From contig DATCMI010000001.1 in NCBI GenBank assembly GCA_036563485.1, positions 2,267,342 to 2,331,341 on the forward strand: a DNA stretch of 64,000 nt. The letters are read 5' to 3'. Below, piece after piece: positions 28,331-39,432 of this stretch; the stretch's first letter is position 1, and every line of letters begins with the position of its first letter. A model generated the notes under the pieces. It did not search any database. It had not been told where the DNA came from and worked only from the letters and a program-made list of their open reading frames with translations. Origin of the DNA: Sphingomicrobium sp. Lineage in GTDB: Bacteria > Pseudomonadota > Alphaproteobacteria > Sphingomonadales > Sphingomonadaceae. Both the position numbers and the translations under genes were made by a program.

Positions 28331-30538
28331 TTGGCGGCAAGGTTTGTTTGGTGGTCAGCGCTCCCGGTGCTGATCGGTGTACCCGGCGCAGCGGTCGCGC
28401 AGACCGTCTCCGCGCCTGTGGCCGCGCCTGCAGGCCAGGAAGCAGAGGTCGTCGAGTTCACTGCCGACCAGGTTGCCTACGACAGCGATGCCGAGGTGGT
28501 GACCGCGACCGGCGCGGTGCGGATGAACCGCGAGGGCAATCACCTCGCCGCCGACGAGGTCGTATGGAACCGGAACTCCGGCCGGGTCTTCGCGCGCGGC
28601 AATGTCGTCTTGCTGACGCCCACGGGTGACAAGCTGGTCGGCGACAATGTCGAGCTCACCGATACGCTGCGTGACGGGACCGTCAGCAACCTGGCCATCG
28701 TCCTCGAAGGTGGCGGCCGGCTCGCTGCGGCGCGGGCGGTCCGGACGGGTTCGGTCACAACGCTCGACAAGGCGATCTACTCGCCTTGCCCGGTCACGAC
28801 GCCGAGCGGCTGCCCCAAGCGGCCGAGCTGGTCGATTACCGCCACACGGGTGATCAATGACGAGGCGACGCAGCGAATCCGCTTCATCGGCGGCCGACTG
28901 CAGCTCTTCGGCCTGACCTTGCCGCTGCTTCCGGTATTCAACATCAACCGTGGCAGCGAAGGGGCGACGGGCGTGCTGATGCCCGACTTCAGCGTCTCGA
29001 CCCGCAAGGGCTTTGAAATCGCTATCCCCTACCATTGGCAGATTGCGAAGAACCGGGACCTGACGCTGACGCCACATCTGTACACAGGCGTTCTGCCGGC
29101 GATCGAGGCGAAGTACCGCCAGCTGAACTCTCTGGGCGCCTTCCAGGTCGGCGGGTTCCTGACGCACGGCCGCATCGAAAGCCTCGATCCGGTCGTGACC
29201 GACACCCGCAAAGGGGTCCGCGCCTATGTCGAGGGGAACGGCAAGTGGCAGCTCGACCCCTTGTGGAGCATCACCACCGCCTTACGCGCGGCGACGGACA
29301 AGACAGTCACCCGCCGCTACGACATTACCAACGACGATCGCCTCCGCAGCGTCATCAATGCCGAGCGGATCAGCCCCAATTCCTACATTTCGATCGCCGG
29401 TTGGGCATTCCAGGGTCTTCGCGTCGACGACCGCCAGCGCGAGATACCGATTGCGCTCCCCGCGATTGACGCGCGCTTCCGCCACGAGCGCATTGCGGGG
29501 GGCACCCTGCAGCTGCAGGCGAACAGCCTCTCCATCATCCGCCGCGACGGCCAGGACACGCAGCGGGCGTTCGCCAGCGCCCAGTGGGACCTGCGGCGGC
29601 TGACCAACTGGGGCCAGGAACTGACGCTGACCGCTCTTGCGCGGGGCGATATCTACCATACGGAAAATGCCGAAAGCACGCTCGTCCCAATCTATCGCGG
29701 CGAGAACGGCTGGCAGGCTCGGGCAATCGGCGCCGTTGCGCTCGACGTGCAATGGCCGTTCATCGGGTCTCTTCTCGGCGGCTTCCAGCGCCTGGTCCCA
29801 CGGGCCCAGCTCGTGTTGACCCCGCCGACCCGCAACCTCGAAATCCCGAATGAGGATGCGCGTTCGATCGATCTTCAGGAAAGCAACCTGTTCGCGCTGA
29901 ACCGCTTCCCCGGCTATGATCGGTGGGAAGACGCGTCGCGGATCACTTATGGTGTCGATTGGTCGCTGCAGCGGCGCAATTTCGCGATCGACACGAGCAT
30001 CGGCCAAAGCATTCGCGTCGCCAAGCGCCGCCAGATCTTTCCGGAAGGGACGGGCCTTACCGAGCGCCTGTCCGACATCGTCGGCCGCACCAATATTCAT
30101 TATGGACGGCTTTTAGATCTCACCCACCGCTTCCGCGTCGACCGGCACAATTTCGCCGTTCGCCGGAACGAGCTGGACCTGACGTTCGGCACCACCCAGA
30201 CCTATGTGCAGCTGGGCTACCTGCGGCTCAACAGGAACATCGATGCGACCATCGAAGACCTTCGCGATGTCGAGGAGCTTCGGCTGGCCGGCCGGGTACT
30301 GTTCAGCCGTTACTGGTCGATCTTCGGCGCGACGGTCGTGGACCTCAGCGACAAGAGCGAAGACCCGCTGTCGATCGCGGACGGGTGGGAGCCGGTACGC
30401 CATCGCCTCGGCATCCAGTATGAAGACGAATGCCTGCAGCTGGGCGTGACGTGGCGCCGCGACTATGAGCGCGTGGGCGCGTTCCGGGCCGGCAACCGCT
30501 TCGCCATCCACTTGGCATTCAAGGGTATCAACCGCTAA
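28331..30538 (+). CDS. lptD: LPS assembly outer-membrane protein LptD
   Basis: Outer-membrane beta-barrel that inserts lipopolysaccharide (or the sphingomonad equivalent glycolipid) into the outer leaflet. 735 residues from TTG 28331, with a signal peptide ending AAVAQ. An N-terminal OstA/LptA-like jellyroll (VEFTADQVAYDSDAEVVTATG) is followed by the conserved Cys region SPCPVTTPSGCPKRPSW. The LptD C-terminal barrel has LPLLPVFNINRGSEGATGVLMPDF, and near the end DECLQLGVTWRRDYE. It is the first gene of the operon that continues with surA, the periplasmic chaperone needed for folding LptD. Confidence 0.94.
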   Translation: MAARFVWWSALPVLIGVPGAAVAQTVSAPVAAPAGQEAEVVEFTADQVAYDSDAEVVTATGAVRMNREGNHLAADEVVWNRNSGRVFARGNVVLLTPTGDKLVGDNVELTDTLRDGTVSNLAIVLEGGGRLAAARAVRTGSVTTLDKAIYSPCPVTTPSGCPKRPSWSITATRVINDEATQRIRFIGGRLQLFGLTLPLLPVFNINRGSEGATGVLMPDFSVSTRKGFEIAIPYHWQIAKNRDLTLTPHLYTGVLPAIEAKYRQLNSLGAFQVGGFLTHGRIESLDPVVTDTRKGVRAYVEGNGKWQLDPLWSITTALRAATDKTVTRRYDITNDDRLRSVINAERISPNSYISIAGWAFQGLRVDDRQREIPIALPAIDARFRHERIAGGTLQLQANSLSIIRRDGQDTQRAFASAQWDLRRLTNWGQELTLTALARGDIYHTENAESTLVPIYRGENGWQARAIGAVALDVQWPFIGSLLGGFQRLVPRAQLVLTPPTRNLEIPNEDARSIDLQESNLFALNRFPGYDRWEDASRITYGVDWSLQRRNFAIDTSIGQSIRVAKRRQIFPEGTGLTERLSDIVGRTNIHYGRLLDLTHRFRVDRHNFAVRRNELDLTFGTTQTYVQLGYLRLNRNIDATIEDLRDVEELRLAGRVLFSRYWSIFGATVVDLSDKSEDPLSIADGWEPVRHRLGIQYEDECLQLGVTWRRDYERVGAFRAGNRFAIHLAFKGINR

Positions 30539-30602
30539 GGCTGCGTTCAGCGGAAACCGATAAACCGCAAGCACCAGCAGCAGGCTGCAAACCAAGGGAA
30601 TT

Positions 30603-31976
30603 TTGAAAATCGTGTCTCGATCTTTGCGATTGATTTCCGCGCGCACACTCCTCGCCGGCACCGCCGCGATGCTGGCGCTTGCGACTGCCGCAGCCGCTCA
30701 GCAAGCGGGTGACCAGGCGACGCAGCCAATCAACAGCAGTCGCGCGCTGAACCTCCCCCAGAATCCGCAGGTATTCGGGAGGGCAATGCCGTCGGTCATC
30801 AAGGCGACGGCCATGGTCAATGGCGAGGTCATCACGCAGACGGATGTGGACCAGCGCGTCGCCTTGCTTGCCATCGCCAATGGAGGCGAGATTCCAGCCG
30901 ATCAGATCGACGCCGTGCGGCAGCAGGTCCTTGGTCAGCTGGTCGACGAAACGCTGCAGATCCAGGCAGCGAAGTCGCAAAAGATCGACATCAAGAAATC
31001 GGAGATCGACCGCGCCCTGGAACGCGTTGCCGCCAACGTGAACCAGACGCCGCAGCAGATGGCAGAGTATCTCTTGCAGCACGGGTCGTCGATGAGCGCG
31101 CTTCGCCGGCAGGTCGAAGGGCAGCTTGCCTGGCGCCGTCTCCAAGAAACCAATATCGAAAGCAGCATCAACGTCGGCGACGACGAGGTCAAAGCCATCA
31201 TCGACAGGATGACTGCGCAGAAGGGCGCCGAGGAATATCGCGTCGGCGAAATTTTCCTGCCCGCCACTTCAGCAAATGAAGCCGAAGTTGTTCAGAACGC
31301 GGGTAAGATCCTGCAGCAACTGCGGGACGGCGCGTCCTTTTCCGGCTTTGCGCGTCAATTCTCCCAGGCCTCGACCGCGGCCGTAGGTGGCGATCTCGGC
31401 TGGGTTCGTCCGGAACAATTGCCCGAGCCGCTCGCAGCGGCTGTCCGACAGATGCGGCCCGGGACCGTCAGCAACCCGATTCCGGTGCCCGGCGGCGTTT
31501 CGATCATCGCCGTGCAGGATTCTCGAAAAGTCCTTACTGCAGATGCGCGCGACGCGATTCTGAGCCTCAAGCAAGTGTCGATTGCCTTTCCTGCCGGGAT
31601 CACCCGCCCCCAGGCTGAACCTGTCGTTGCGCGGTTCGCAGAGGCTGTTCGCAACATCGGCGGCTGCGGCGGGGTCGACAAGCTCGCCTCAGAATTCAAC
31701 GCCCAGGTTGTTGAAAACGATCAGGTCAAGATCCGCGACCTGCCGCCTGCAGTTCAGGAACTGGTCCTCCCAGTGCAGGTCGGGCAGGCAACGCAGCCGT
31801 TCGGCAGCCTCGACGAGGGTGTCCGGACGCTGGTGATCTGCGGACGCGACCAACCGCAGTCGACGGCGCCAAGCTTCGACGACGTCTACAACCGGCTGAG
31901 CGAGGACCGCGTGAACTCGCGGTCCCGTCGCTACCTTGCTGACCTCCGGCGCGACGCGGTGATCGAATTTCGCTAA
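30603..31976 (+). CDS. surA: SurA-type periplasmic chaperone and peptidyl-prolyl isomerase
   Basis: Folds outer-membrane proteins in the periplasm. 457 residues from TTG 30603, preceded by AAGGGA; GTG 30612 is a possible alternative. A signal peptide ends in TAAAAQ. The SurA N-domain (VNGEVITQTDVDQRVALL) is followed by a single parvulin domain (GASFSGFARQFSQ ... GGDLGWVRPEQLPEPL) and a C-terminal region with one Cys pair (GGCGG, VICG). It lies 64 bases after lptD and before pdxA, the conserved lptD-surA-pdxA-rsmA order. Confidence 0.93.
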   Translation: MKIVSRSLRLISARTLLAGTAAMLALATAAAAQQAGDQATQPINSSRALNLPQNPQVFGRAMPSVIKATAMVNGEVITQTDVDQRVALLAIANGGEIPADQIDAVRQQVLGQLVDETLQIQAAKSQKIDIKKSEIDRALERVAANVNQTPQQMAEYLLQHGSSMSALRRQVEGQLAWRRLQETNIESSINVGDDEVKAIIDRMTAQKGAEEYRVGEIFLPATSANEAEVVQNAGKILQQLRDGASFSGFARQFSQASTAAVGGDLGWVRPEQLPEPLAAAVRQMRPGTVSNPIPVPGGVSIIAVQDSRKVLTADARDAILSLKQVSIAFPAGITRPQAEPVVARFAEAVRNIGGCGGVDKLASEFNAQVVENDQVKIRDLPPAVQELVLPVQVGQATQPFGSLDEGVRTLVICGRDQPQSTAPSFDDVYNRLSEDRVNSRSRRYLADLRRDAVIEFR

Positions 31977-32002
31977 TCCGTAGCTTCGGCTAAGGCGACC
32001 CG

Positions 32003-33007
32003 ATGTCGTCAGCGCCGCTCCACTCGCTTGCCGTTTCGCTGGGCGACCCGGCAGGCATCGGGCCCGAAGTCATTGCGAAATGCTGGGATGCCAGGAACGA
32101 TCTGGGGCTGCCGCCCTTCGTCGCGATCGGAGACCCTCGCTCCGTCGCGGCCGTCTGGGATGGCCCGATCGAGATCATCGATGACCCGCGGCAGGCGGAT
32201 TATGCGTTCGACGTTGGCCTGCCGCTGATCCAGATCAATGCCGCTGACGCAGACGTGCCTGGACACCCGAGCGTTTCCGGAGCGCACTGCTCGCTCGATT
32301 CGCTGGAGATTGCCGTCGGCCTCGCCCGGTCGGGATCGGCCGCGGCGGTGGTCACCGGACCTGTCGCCAAGGAACAGCTTTACGCCATCGGCTTCCAGCA
32401 TCCTGGACAGACGGAGTTCGTCGCCGAACGCTGCGGCGTAGCGCCCGGCAACGTCGTCATGATGTTGGCTGGCCCGACATTACGGACGATCCCGCTGACC
32501 ACCCACCTGCCGCTCGCGCGGGTGCCGGAAGCGATTACCAGCGGGCTGATCGAATCCCGAGGCCGCGCGGCGCTCCGCGGGCTGCAGCGCAATTTCGGCA
32601 TCCCCGAGCCGCGGCTGGCCGTATCCGGGCTCAATCCTCATGCCGGTGAAGGCGGCCGCGTTGGACTGGAAGAGCGAGAAATCATCGAACCCGCGCTGGC
32701 GGCGCTTGCCGCGGAAGGCTGGAGGGTCAGCGGGCCCCATCCCGCCGACACTATGTTCCACACGAGGGCCCGCGCTAGTTACGACGCCGCGCTGTGCATG
32801 TACCATGACCAGGCCTTGATCCCGATCAAGGCTCTCCACTTCGAGGACGCGGTCAACGTCACCTTGGGCCTGCCGATCGTGCGCACAGCCCCTGACCATG
32901 GCACTGCCTTCGACATCGCCGGGCAAGACCGCGCCGATCCGCGCCCGATGGCTGCGGCGATGCGGATGGCGGCGCACATGGCGGTAGTGCGGGCGGAGAC
33001 TGCTTGA
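32003..33007 (+). CDS. pdxA: 4-hydroxythreonine-4-phosphate dehydrogenase
   Basis: NAD-dependent step of pyridoxal phosphate synthesis. 334 residues, normal length. It starts LAVSLGDPAGIGPEV, and the metal and substrate histidines lie in HPADTMFH, MYHDQALIP and APDHGTAFDIAG. A small UUCG-type hairpin (TAGC-TTCG-GCTA) lies just ahead of it, after surA. Its TGA overlaps the TTG start of rsmA by 4 bases. Confidence 0.97.
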   Translation: MSSAPLHSLAVSLGDPAGIGPEVIAKCWDARNDLGLPPFVAIGDPRSVAAVWDGPIEIIDDPRQADYAFDVGLPLIQINAADADVPGHPSVSGAHCSLDSLEIAVGLARSGSAAAVVTGPVAKEQLYAIGFQHPGQTEFVAERCGVAPGNVVMMLAGPTLRTIPLTTHLPLARVPEAITSGLIESRGRAALRGLQRNFGIPEPRLAVSGLNPHAGEGGRVGLEEREIIEPALAALAAEGWRVSGPHPADTMFHTRARASYDAALCMYHDQALIPIKALHFEDAVNVTLGLPIVRTAPDHGTAFDIAGQDRADPRPMAAAMRMAAHMAVVRAETA

Positions 33008-33822
33008 GCGCCGATCCTGAGCCACTGCGTCAGGTCATCGCCCGCCATGGCCTCAGCGCAAGCAAGGCGCTCGGGCAGAACTTCATCCTCGACCGGCAGC
33101 TGCTCGCGCGCATCGCGGCCATTCCCGGCAGCCTGGACGGCGAACGGGTTTACGAAGTCGGCCCCGGGCCGGGTGGGTTGACGCGCGCGCTGCTCGATAC
33201 CGGTGCCGTTGTAACGGCAGTCGAACGCGACCGCCGCTGCCTCCCTGCCCTGGCCGAACTGGAAGAGGAATTTGCCGGCCGGCTCACCGTCCTGGAGGCA
33301 GATGCGATGCAGGTTCAGGAGCGCGAACTGGTCGGCGAAGGCGCACATGTCGTGGCGAACCTGCCGTACAATGTCGGCACGGCGCTGCTGCTGCGCTGGC
33401 TCTCAGGCCCCTGGCCGCCGTGGTGGCGCTCGCTCACGCTCATGTTCCAGAAGGAAGTGGCGGATCGGATCGTCGCTGCGCCCGGCAGTGATGCTTATGG
33501 GCGTTTGTCGGTCGCAGCGCAGTGGCGCACGCGGGCGCGCATCGCCATGACCGTCAGCCGCTCGGCCTTCGTGCCACCGCCGAAGGTCACGTCGGCGGTC
33601 GTGCACCTTGTTCCCACCGAGCAGCCCGAGGGCATCGACCCAGCCATTATCGAGAGGCTCACGGAAGCAGCTTTCGGGCAGCGGAGGAAAATGCTCCGAT
33701 CGAGCCTCAAGCAGATGGACGGCGCACTCGAAGCGGCAGAACGGGTCGGGATCGACCTTCAGCGCCGCGCGGAGACGGTCTCGGTCAGCGAATGGGTCGG
33801 GCTCGCAAGAGCCCTATCCTAG
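33004..33822 (+). CDS. rsmA: 16S rRNA dimethyladenosine transferase RsmA (KsgA)
   Basis: Dimethylates A1518 and A1519 of 16S rRNA during small-subunit maturation. 272 residues from TTG 33004, coupled to pdxA by TTGA. Motifs: KALGQNFILD, the SAM-binding VYEVGPGPGGLT, and the catalytic NLPYNVGT. The C-terminal substrate domain has FVPPPKVTSAVVHL and FGQRRKMLRSSLK. Its stop TAG shares CTAG with the convergent TPR gene. Confidence 0.97.
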   Translation: MSADPEPLRQVIARHGLSASKALGQNFILDRQLLARIAAIPGSLDGERVYEVGPGPGGLTRALLDTGAVVTAVERDRRCLPALAELEEEFAGRLTVLEADAMQVQERELVGEGAHVVANLPYNVGTALLLRWLSGPWPPWWRSLTLMFQKEVADRIVAAPGSDAYGRLSVAAQWRTRARIAMTVSRSAFVPPPKVTSAVVHLVPTEQPEGIDPAIIERLTEAAFGQRRKMLRSSLKQMDGALEAAERVGIDLQRRAETVSVSEWVGLARALS

Positions 33823-34316
33823 TTGGACTTGGGCGCATCCGGGGTCTTGGCGGCCGCGACAGTCGGCCCACGCGAGATCGCCGACGAGAGCTGCGCGACC
33901 TGCGGACAGGCCCGGCGTGCGCAAAGCGTCTGCAGCTTCTGCAAATTCTCCTGAGCGCGCGCGACGGCGCCGAGTTCGACCATCGCTTCGCCCTGAACGG
34001 CGATCGCGTCGACATCGTTGGGCTCGATCGCGAGCGCCTTGCTCGTCATGCGGATCGCCTTGCCATAGAGGCGCTGCCTCTCGGCGACGCGGGCCAGCTC
34101 CACATAAGCCCATCGATTGCGCGGATCGACCGCCAGAGCGGTCTCGAGCATCCCCGCCGCATCTTCCAGCTTGCCGGCAGCCATCAGCGCGTGGCCGCGC
34201 TGCATCAGCTCGACAGACGTCGGATTGATCTGGTCGTCTGCGCGCTGGCCGATAACCGGCGAAGCAAGCGCGGCAGCCGCGAGGCCGGCAATCAGAAGAC
34301 GAGGAAAGACCTGCAT
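33819..34316 (-). CDS. Exported TPR-repeat protein
   Basis: 165 residues from ATG 34316 (MQVFPRLLIAGLAAAALASPVIGQ), a clear signal peptide. The mature part has two to three tetratricopeptide repeats (ELMQRGHALMAAGKLEDAAG, AYVELARVAERQRLYGKA, DAIAVQGEAMVELG), then two Cys in LCARRACPQ. A periplasmic scaffold is likely, but the partner is unknown. It is downstream of the RsmB-like gene on the same strand, with about 26 bases between its start and that gene's stop. Confidence 0.8.
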   Translation of the reverse strand: MQVFPRLLIAGLAAAALASPVIGQRADDQINPTSVELMQRGHALMAAGKLEDAAGMLETALAVDPRNRWAYVELARVAERQRLYGKAIRMTSKALAIEPNDVDAIAVQGEAMVELGAVARAQENLQKLQTLCARRACPQVAQLSSAISRGPTVAAAKTPDAPKSN

Positions 34317-34342
34317 ATTTTCTCCATCTCTCGAACCGGCAC

Positions 34343-35518
34343 CTAGCATGGCCGGCGAAGCCGCGCGACGAAAAAGCCGTCGGTGCGATCGTTCGCCGGG
34401 GTCAGCAGGAAACCTGCCCCATCGGGACGTCCGGCACTGATGCCGGTTCCCTCACTAATCCAGGATGAATGCCGCTCGAGAAAGCGCTCGACCTGCCCTG
34501 CGCCTTCGTCCGTCAGGATCGAGCAAACGGCATAGACGAGGCGACCGCCGGGGCGAACCAACTCGGCACCGATGTTGAGCAGCCGCTCCTGCACGCTCAA
34601 CAGACGATCAAGACGCTCGGGCGTCAGCCGCCAGCGCCCTTCCGGATTGCGGCGCCAGGTACCGCTGCCGGAGCAGGGTGCGTCGACGAGCACCACATCC
34701 GCCTCGCCGCGCACGTCGTCGAGCTCGTCCAGCTCGCGTGGGGGGTTGAGGAGACGGCTCTCGATCATGGCCCGTGCCCGCTCCGCACGCGGGTCGAGGT
34801 TCGCCAGACGGGCGCGATTGCTGTCCGTCGCCAGGATCGCCGAACCGGGTGCGGCTGCGGCAAGCGCCAGCGCCTTACCGCCGGCCCCGGCGCACAGATC
34901 GACAATCCGCTGCCCATCCTCGGGCGCACAGGCGAGCGCGATCAGCTGGCTGCCCTCGTCCTGGATCTCGACCAGCCCGGCTTCGAACGCCGCATGATCG
35001 TCGACACGGCTGTCGGGCGGCAAGCGGATGCCCCATGGACTGATCGGCGTCGGCTCAGCATCGGGAATGTCGGAGAGCAGCTGTTCACGGCTGGCGCGGG
35101 CGATGTTCACCCGAAGGTCCAGCGGCGCACGTTCTAGGAGCGCAGACCATTCTTCCGGTTCCACGAGCGGCGACAGTCGGGGAACGATCCACTCGGGGAC
35201 AAAGCTGGCCTCTGTCGCTGTTTCGCCGTCCCCCAGCGGCTCTGGCCCGCGAGGCTGCCCGAACAATTCGAGCAGCGCCGACTCCTCTTCCGCGAGCCCA
35301 AGCACTGCAGCGCGGCCGCTTGCAGGCCGCTTGGCCGAACGCCGGATCGCGCGGAACACCAGCTCGCGAACTGCGCGCCTGTCCTTCGACCCGGCATAGC
35401 GCCGCGTCTTGAAATAGCGCGTGACGATCGCGTCCGCTGGTGGGCCGTCCTCGCGCGCGGAAGCGACCACCTCATCGAGCACCTCGATCGCCGCCTGCAG
35501 GCGTGCGGCGGGAGTCAT
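34343..35518 (-). CDS. RsmB/NOP family rRNA m5C methyltransferase
   Basis: SAM-dependent RNA cytosine-5 methyltransferase. 391 residues: an N-terminal NusB-like helical region, then the catalytic domain with the SAM-binding IVDLCAGAGGKALALA, motif IV VDAPCSGSGTWRRNPE and motif VI with the catalytic Cys in YAVCSILTDEG. It resembles RsmB, which makes m5C967 in 16S rRNA, but the exact target cannot be read from sequence. Its start is 4 bases from the end of guaB, so guaB and this gene form one transcript. Confidence 0.92.
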   Translation of the reverse strand: MTPAARLQAAIEVLDEVVASAREDGPPADAIVTRYFKTRRYAGSKDRRAVRELVFRAIRRSAKRPASGRAAVLGLAEEESALLELFGQPRGPEPLGDGETATEASFVPEWIVPRLSPLVEPEEWSALLERAPLDLRVNIARASREQLLSDIPDAEPTPISPWGIRLPPDSRVDDHAAFEAGLVEIQDEGSQLIALACAPEDGQRIVDLCAGAGGKALALAAAAPGSAILATDSNRARLANLDPRAERARAMIESRLLNPPRELDELDDVRGEADVVLVDAPCSGSGTWRRNPEGRWRLTPERLDRLLSVQERLLNIGAELVRPGGRLVYAVCSILTDEGAGQVERFLERHSSWISEGTGISAGRPDGAGFLLTPANDRTDGFFVARLRRPC

Positions 35519-35521
35519 CCT

Positions 35522-37036
<1,515 letters not shown>

Positions 37037-37867
37037 TCAAGCGCCGGCGCGCTGAAGCACCCGCCGCGCGGACTCCACGTGCATGCGCTCGATCATCTCA
37101 TCGCCGAATCTCTCGGCCCCGCCCTGGAAGGCGTCGACCAGCGCCTGTGCCCGATTGACCTCCTCGCCGCTCGGGGCGAATGCGCGGTGGCATGGCTCGA
37201 TCTGGTCGGGGTGGATCAGGCTCTTGCCGTCGAACCCCAAGCGCCGGCCGTCCTCGGCCTCGCGCAGCAAGCCTTCCGCATCGGCAAGTCCGTTGAACAC
37301 GCCGTCGAACACCGGAACGCCCGCCGCTCGGGCAGCCAAGACGATCAACTGCAGCGCGGCGGAAATCGGCTGGCGGTCGGCGGATAGCGGCAAACGGAGG
37401 TCGGCGCGAAGATCGTTCGTGCCGGCAATCAGGCCCGCAGTCTCCGGTCCGATGTCGGCAGCAGCAAGCACTCCGGCAGCCGTTTCGATCATCGCCAGCA
37501 CCGGCTTGGAGGTGGTGTTCCGCACGTCGCCGATCAGATGAGCCGATGCGGCCCGCGGAACGACCACAAAGTCGGCGCTCGAAGCAGCCACGGCATCCAG
37601 GTCCAGCGAGTGCCATTCAGTGCCGGCGCCGTTGATCCGAATAGCCACCGGCATGCGCCAGTCGCCGCCGACGGCCTCTACGGCCGTGGTGCGCGCACTC
37701 GCCTTGTCAGCCGGTTTCACGGCGTCTTCGAGGTCGAGCACCACCAGGTCGGCGGCGCTGTCGTGCGCCTTGGCGATCGCCCGGGGGTTGGACGCCGGCA
37801 GGAATAGCACCGACCGCACCGCAAACAGGTCCGCATGCCCGTCGTTTTTCGCTTCCGCTTGCATCAT
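37037..37867 (-). CDS. CitE-like HpcH/HpaI family lyase
   Basis: 276-residue TIM-barrel protein of the citrate lyase beta family, which acts on acyl-CoA thioesters. Seen: SVLFLPASNPRAIAKA at the start, the metal and CoA motif VVLDLEDAVKPADKA, VRINGAGTEWHSLDL, MIETAAGVLAA, and GRRLGFDGKSLIHPDQI. It lies 42 bases upstream of guaB on the same strand. Possible substrates include malyl-CoA and citramalyl-CoA; sequence alone does not decide. ATG 37864 is an alternative start one residue later. Confidence 0.88.
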   Translation of the reverse strand: MMQAEAKNDGHADLFAVRSVLFLPASNPRAIAKAHDSAADLVVLDLEDAVKPADKASARTTAVEAVGGDWRMPVAIRINGAGTEWHSLDLDAVAASSADFVVVPRAASAHLIGDVRNTTSKPVLAMIETAAGVLAAADIGPETAGLIAGTNDLRADLRLPLSADRQPISAALQLIVLAARAAGVPVFDGVFNGLADAEGLLREAEDGRRLGFDGKSLIHPDQIEPCHRAFAPSGEEVNRAQALVDAFQGGAERFGDEMIERMHVESARRVLQRAGA

Positions 37868-37914
37868 CGCCGTCGCATCATGCCCGCAATCGGGGACAGG
37901 GGGAAAGAGACGAA

Positions 37915-38880
37915 ATGCTGACCACTTTTTTGAGCGCAGTGGCGATCCTGGTGCTCATGTACATCATCATGGGCGTGACGATCGTTCGCCAGGGCTATCG
38001 CTATACGATTGAGCATTTCGGCCGCTTCGTCCGGGTCGCGGAGCCGGGCTTCAACTATGTGACGCCGTTCTTCTACCGCGTCGGCCGCAAGATCAACATG
38101 ATGGAGCAGGTGCTCGACATCCCCGGGCAGGAGATCATCACCAAGGACAATGCGATGGTGGCGGTCGACGGCGTCGTCTTCTTTCAGGTGCTGGATCCGG
38201 CCAAGGCCGCTTATGAGGTCAGCGACCTCTACTCGGCGATCATGGCCCTTTCGACGACCAACCTGCGCACCGTCATGGGCTCGATGGATCTCGACGAGAC
38301 TTTGTCGAAGCGCGACGAGATCAATGCCCGGCTTCTGGCCGTCGTCGACCAGGCGACCGAGAGCTGGGGCGTGAAGATCACCCGCGTCGAACTGAAGGAC
38401 ATCAGGCCGCCGGCGGACATCTCAAACGCTATGGCTCGGCAGATGAAGGCGGAGCGCGAAAAGCGCGCCGCCATCCTCGAGGCGGAAGGCCTGCGTGCCG
38501 CCGCCATCCTCCAGGCGGAGGGTCAAAAGCAGGGTCAGATCCTGCAAGCCGAAGGCCTCAAGGAGGCGGCGTTCCGCGAAGCGGAAGCGCGCGAACGTGC
38601 CGCAGAGGCGGAAGCCAAGGCGACGACTCTGGTCTCGCAGGCAATCTCCGAGGGTAACGCGCAGGCGATCAATTATTTCGTCGCACAGAAATATGTCGAA
38701 GCGGTTGGAGAGTTCGCTCGCTCGCCGAATGCGAAGACGATCCTGTTCCCGGTCGAAGCGACCCAGCTCATCGGCACGCTCGGCGGCATCGGTGAGCTCG
38801 CCAAGGAAGTGATGAGCCGGGACGACAAGCCTGCCCGCATCGCACGGAATGCGCCGTCGGTGCCCAAAGCCTCGCAATGA
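37915..38880 (+). CDS. SPFH/Band 7 membrane protein (QmcA/stomatin-like)
   Basis: 321 residues with one N-terminal transmembrane segment (LSAVAILVLMYIIMGV), then the SPFH domain (TIVRQGYRYTIEHFGRF ... GQEIITKDNAMVAVDGVVFFQV) and a long charged, Ala/Glu-rich coiled coil (EREKRAAILEAEGLRAAAILQAEGQKQGQ) that drives oligomerisation. A GGGGGAAAG ribosome binding site precedes the ATG. It overlaps the next gene, an NfeD protein, by 4 bases; SPFH-NfeD pairs are linked to membrane microdomains and membrane protein quality control. Confidence 0.93.
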   Translation: MLTTFLSAVAILVLMYIIMGVTIVRQGYRYTIEHFGRFVRVAEPGFNYVTPFFYRVGRKINMMEQVLDIPGQEIITKDNAMVAVDGVVFFQVLDPAKAAYEVSDLYSAIMALSTTNLRTVMGSMDLDETLSKRDEINARLLAVVDQATESWGVKITRVELKDIRPPADISNAMARQMKAEREKRAAILEAEGLRAAAILQAEGQKQGQILQAEGLKEAAFREAEARERAAEAEAKATTLVSQAISEGNAQAINYFVAQKYVEAVGEFARSPNAKTILFPVEATQLIGTLGGIGELAKEVMSRDDKPARIARNAPSVPKASQ

Positions 38881-39338
38881 ACGGCATCGACCTCGATCCC
38901 GAATGGCTGTGGCTGATCGGCGGCGTGGTGCTGCTGATCGCCGAACTAGTCGCGCCTGGCTTCTGGCTCGCCTTCGTCGGTGTCGCGGCGATTGCGACAG
39001 GGGTCGCTGCCATCGCGCTGCCGATCGGCGTTCCGCTCCAGCTCGCGCTGTTCGCCGCCTTGGCGCTGCTCGTCACGCGCGTTGGCAGCCGCCGCTTCTA
39101 CGCAGCCCGCTACGACTATAGCGCAAACCCGCACCTCAACGATCGCGTGCACCAGATGCTGGGCCGCGTCGTGATGGTGGTCGAACCCGTCAACTCCGAC
39201 GGCGGCCGGGTGCGCGTCGGCGATAGCGTCTGGTCGGCGCGCGGCAGTCCCGCCTCGGTGGGCGAGCGCGTCCGCATCGTCGATGTCGAAGGCAATTGCC
39301 TGAAGGTCGAGCCGGAGCACGCCCTGCCGCCATCCTGA
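38877..39338 (+). CDS. NfeD-like membrane protein
   Basis: 153 residues with two to three transmembrane segments (WLWLIGGVVLLIAELVAPGFW, VAAIALPIGVPLQLALFAALALLV) and a C-terminal OB-fold NfeD domain (LGRVVMVVEPVNSDGGRVRVGDSVWSA). It is coupled to the SPFH gene by a 4-base overlap and is its expected partner. No serine protease domain is present, so this is the short NfeD1b type. Confidence 0.92.
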   Translation: MNGIDLDPEWLWLIGGVVLLIAELVAPGFWLAFVGVAAIATGVAAIALPIGVPLQLALFAALALLVTRVGSRRFYAARYDYSANPHLNDRVHQMLGRVVMVVEPVNSDGGRVRVGDSVWSARGSPASVGERVRIVDVEGNCLKVEPEHALPPS

Positions 39339-39432
39339 TTACCAACATTTCGACGAGCGGCAGGTACAGCGCGTTGACCCTGAAGCTGCGGCGTGGAACC
39401 GAGGATCGAACCTCCATCGCCAGGAGCAACGA

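Noticed and set aside
39401..39415. T-arm-like sequence GAGGATCGAACCTCC between NfeD and DUF885 genes
   Set aside because: Only a 4-bp stem and loop resembling a tRNA T arm; no acceptor, D or anticodon arms fit around it, and a cloverleaf would reach into the coding start of the DUF885 gene.
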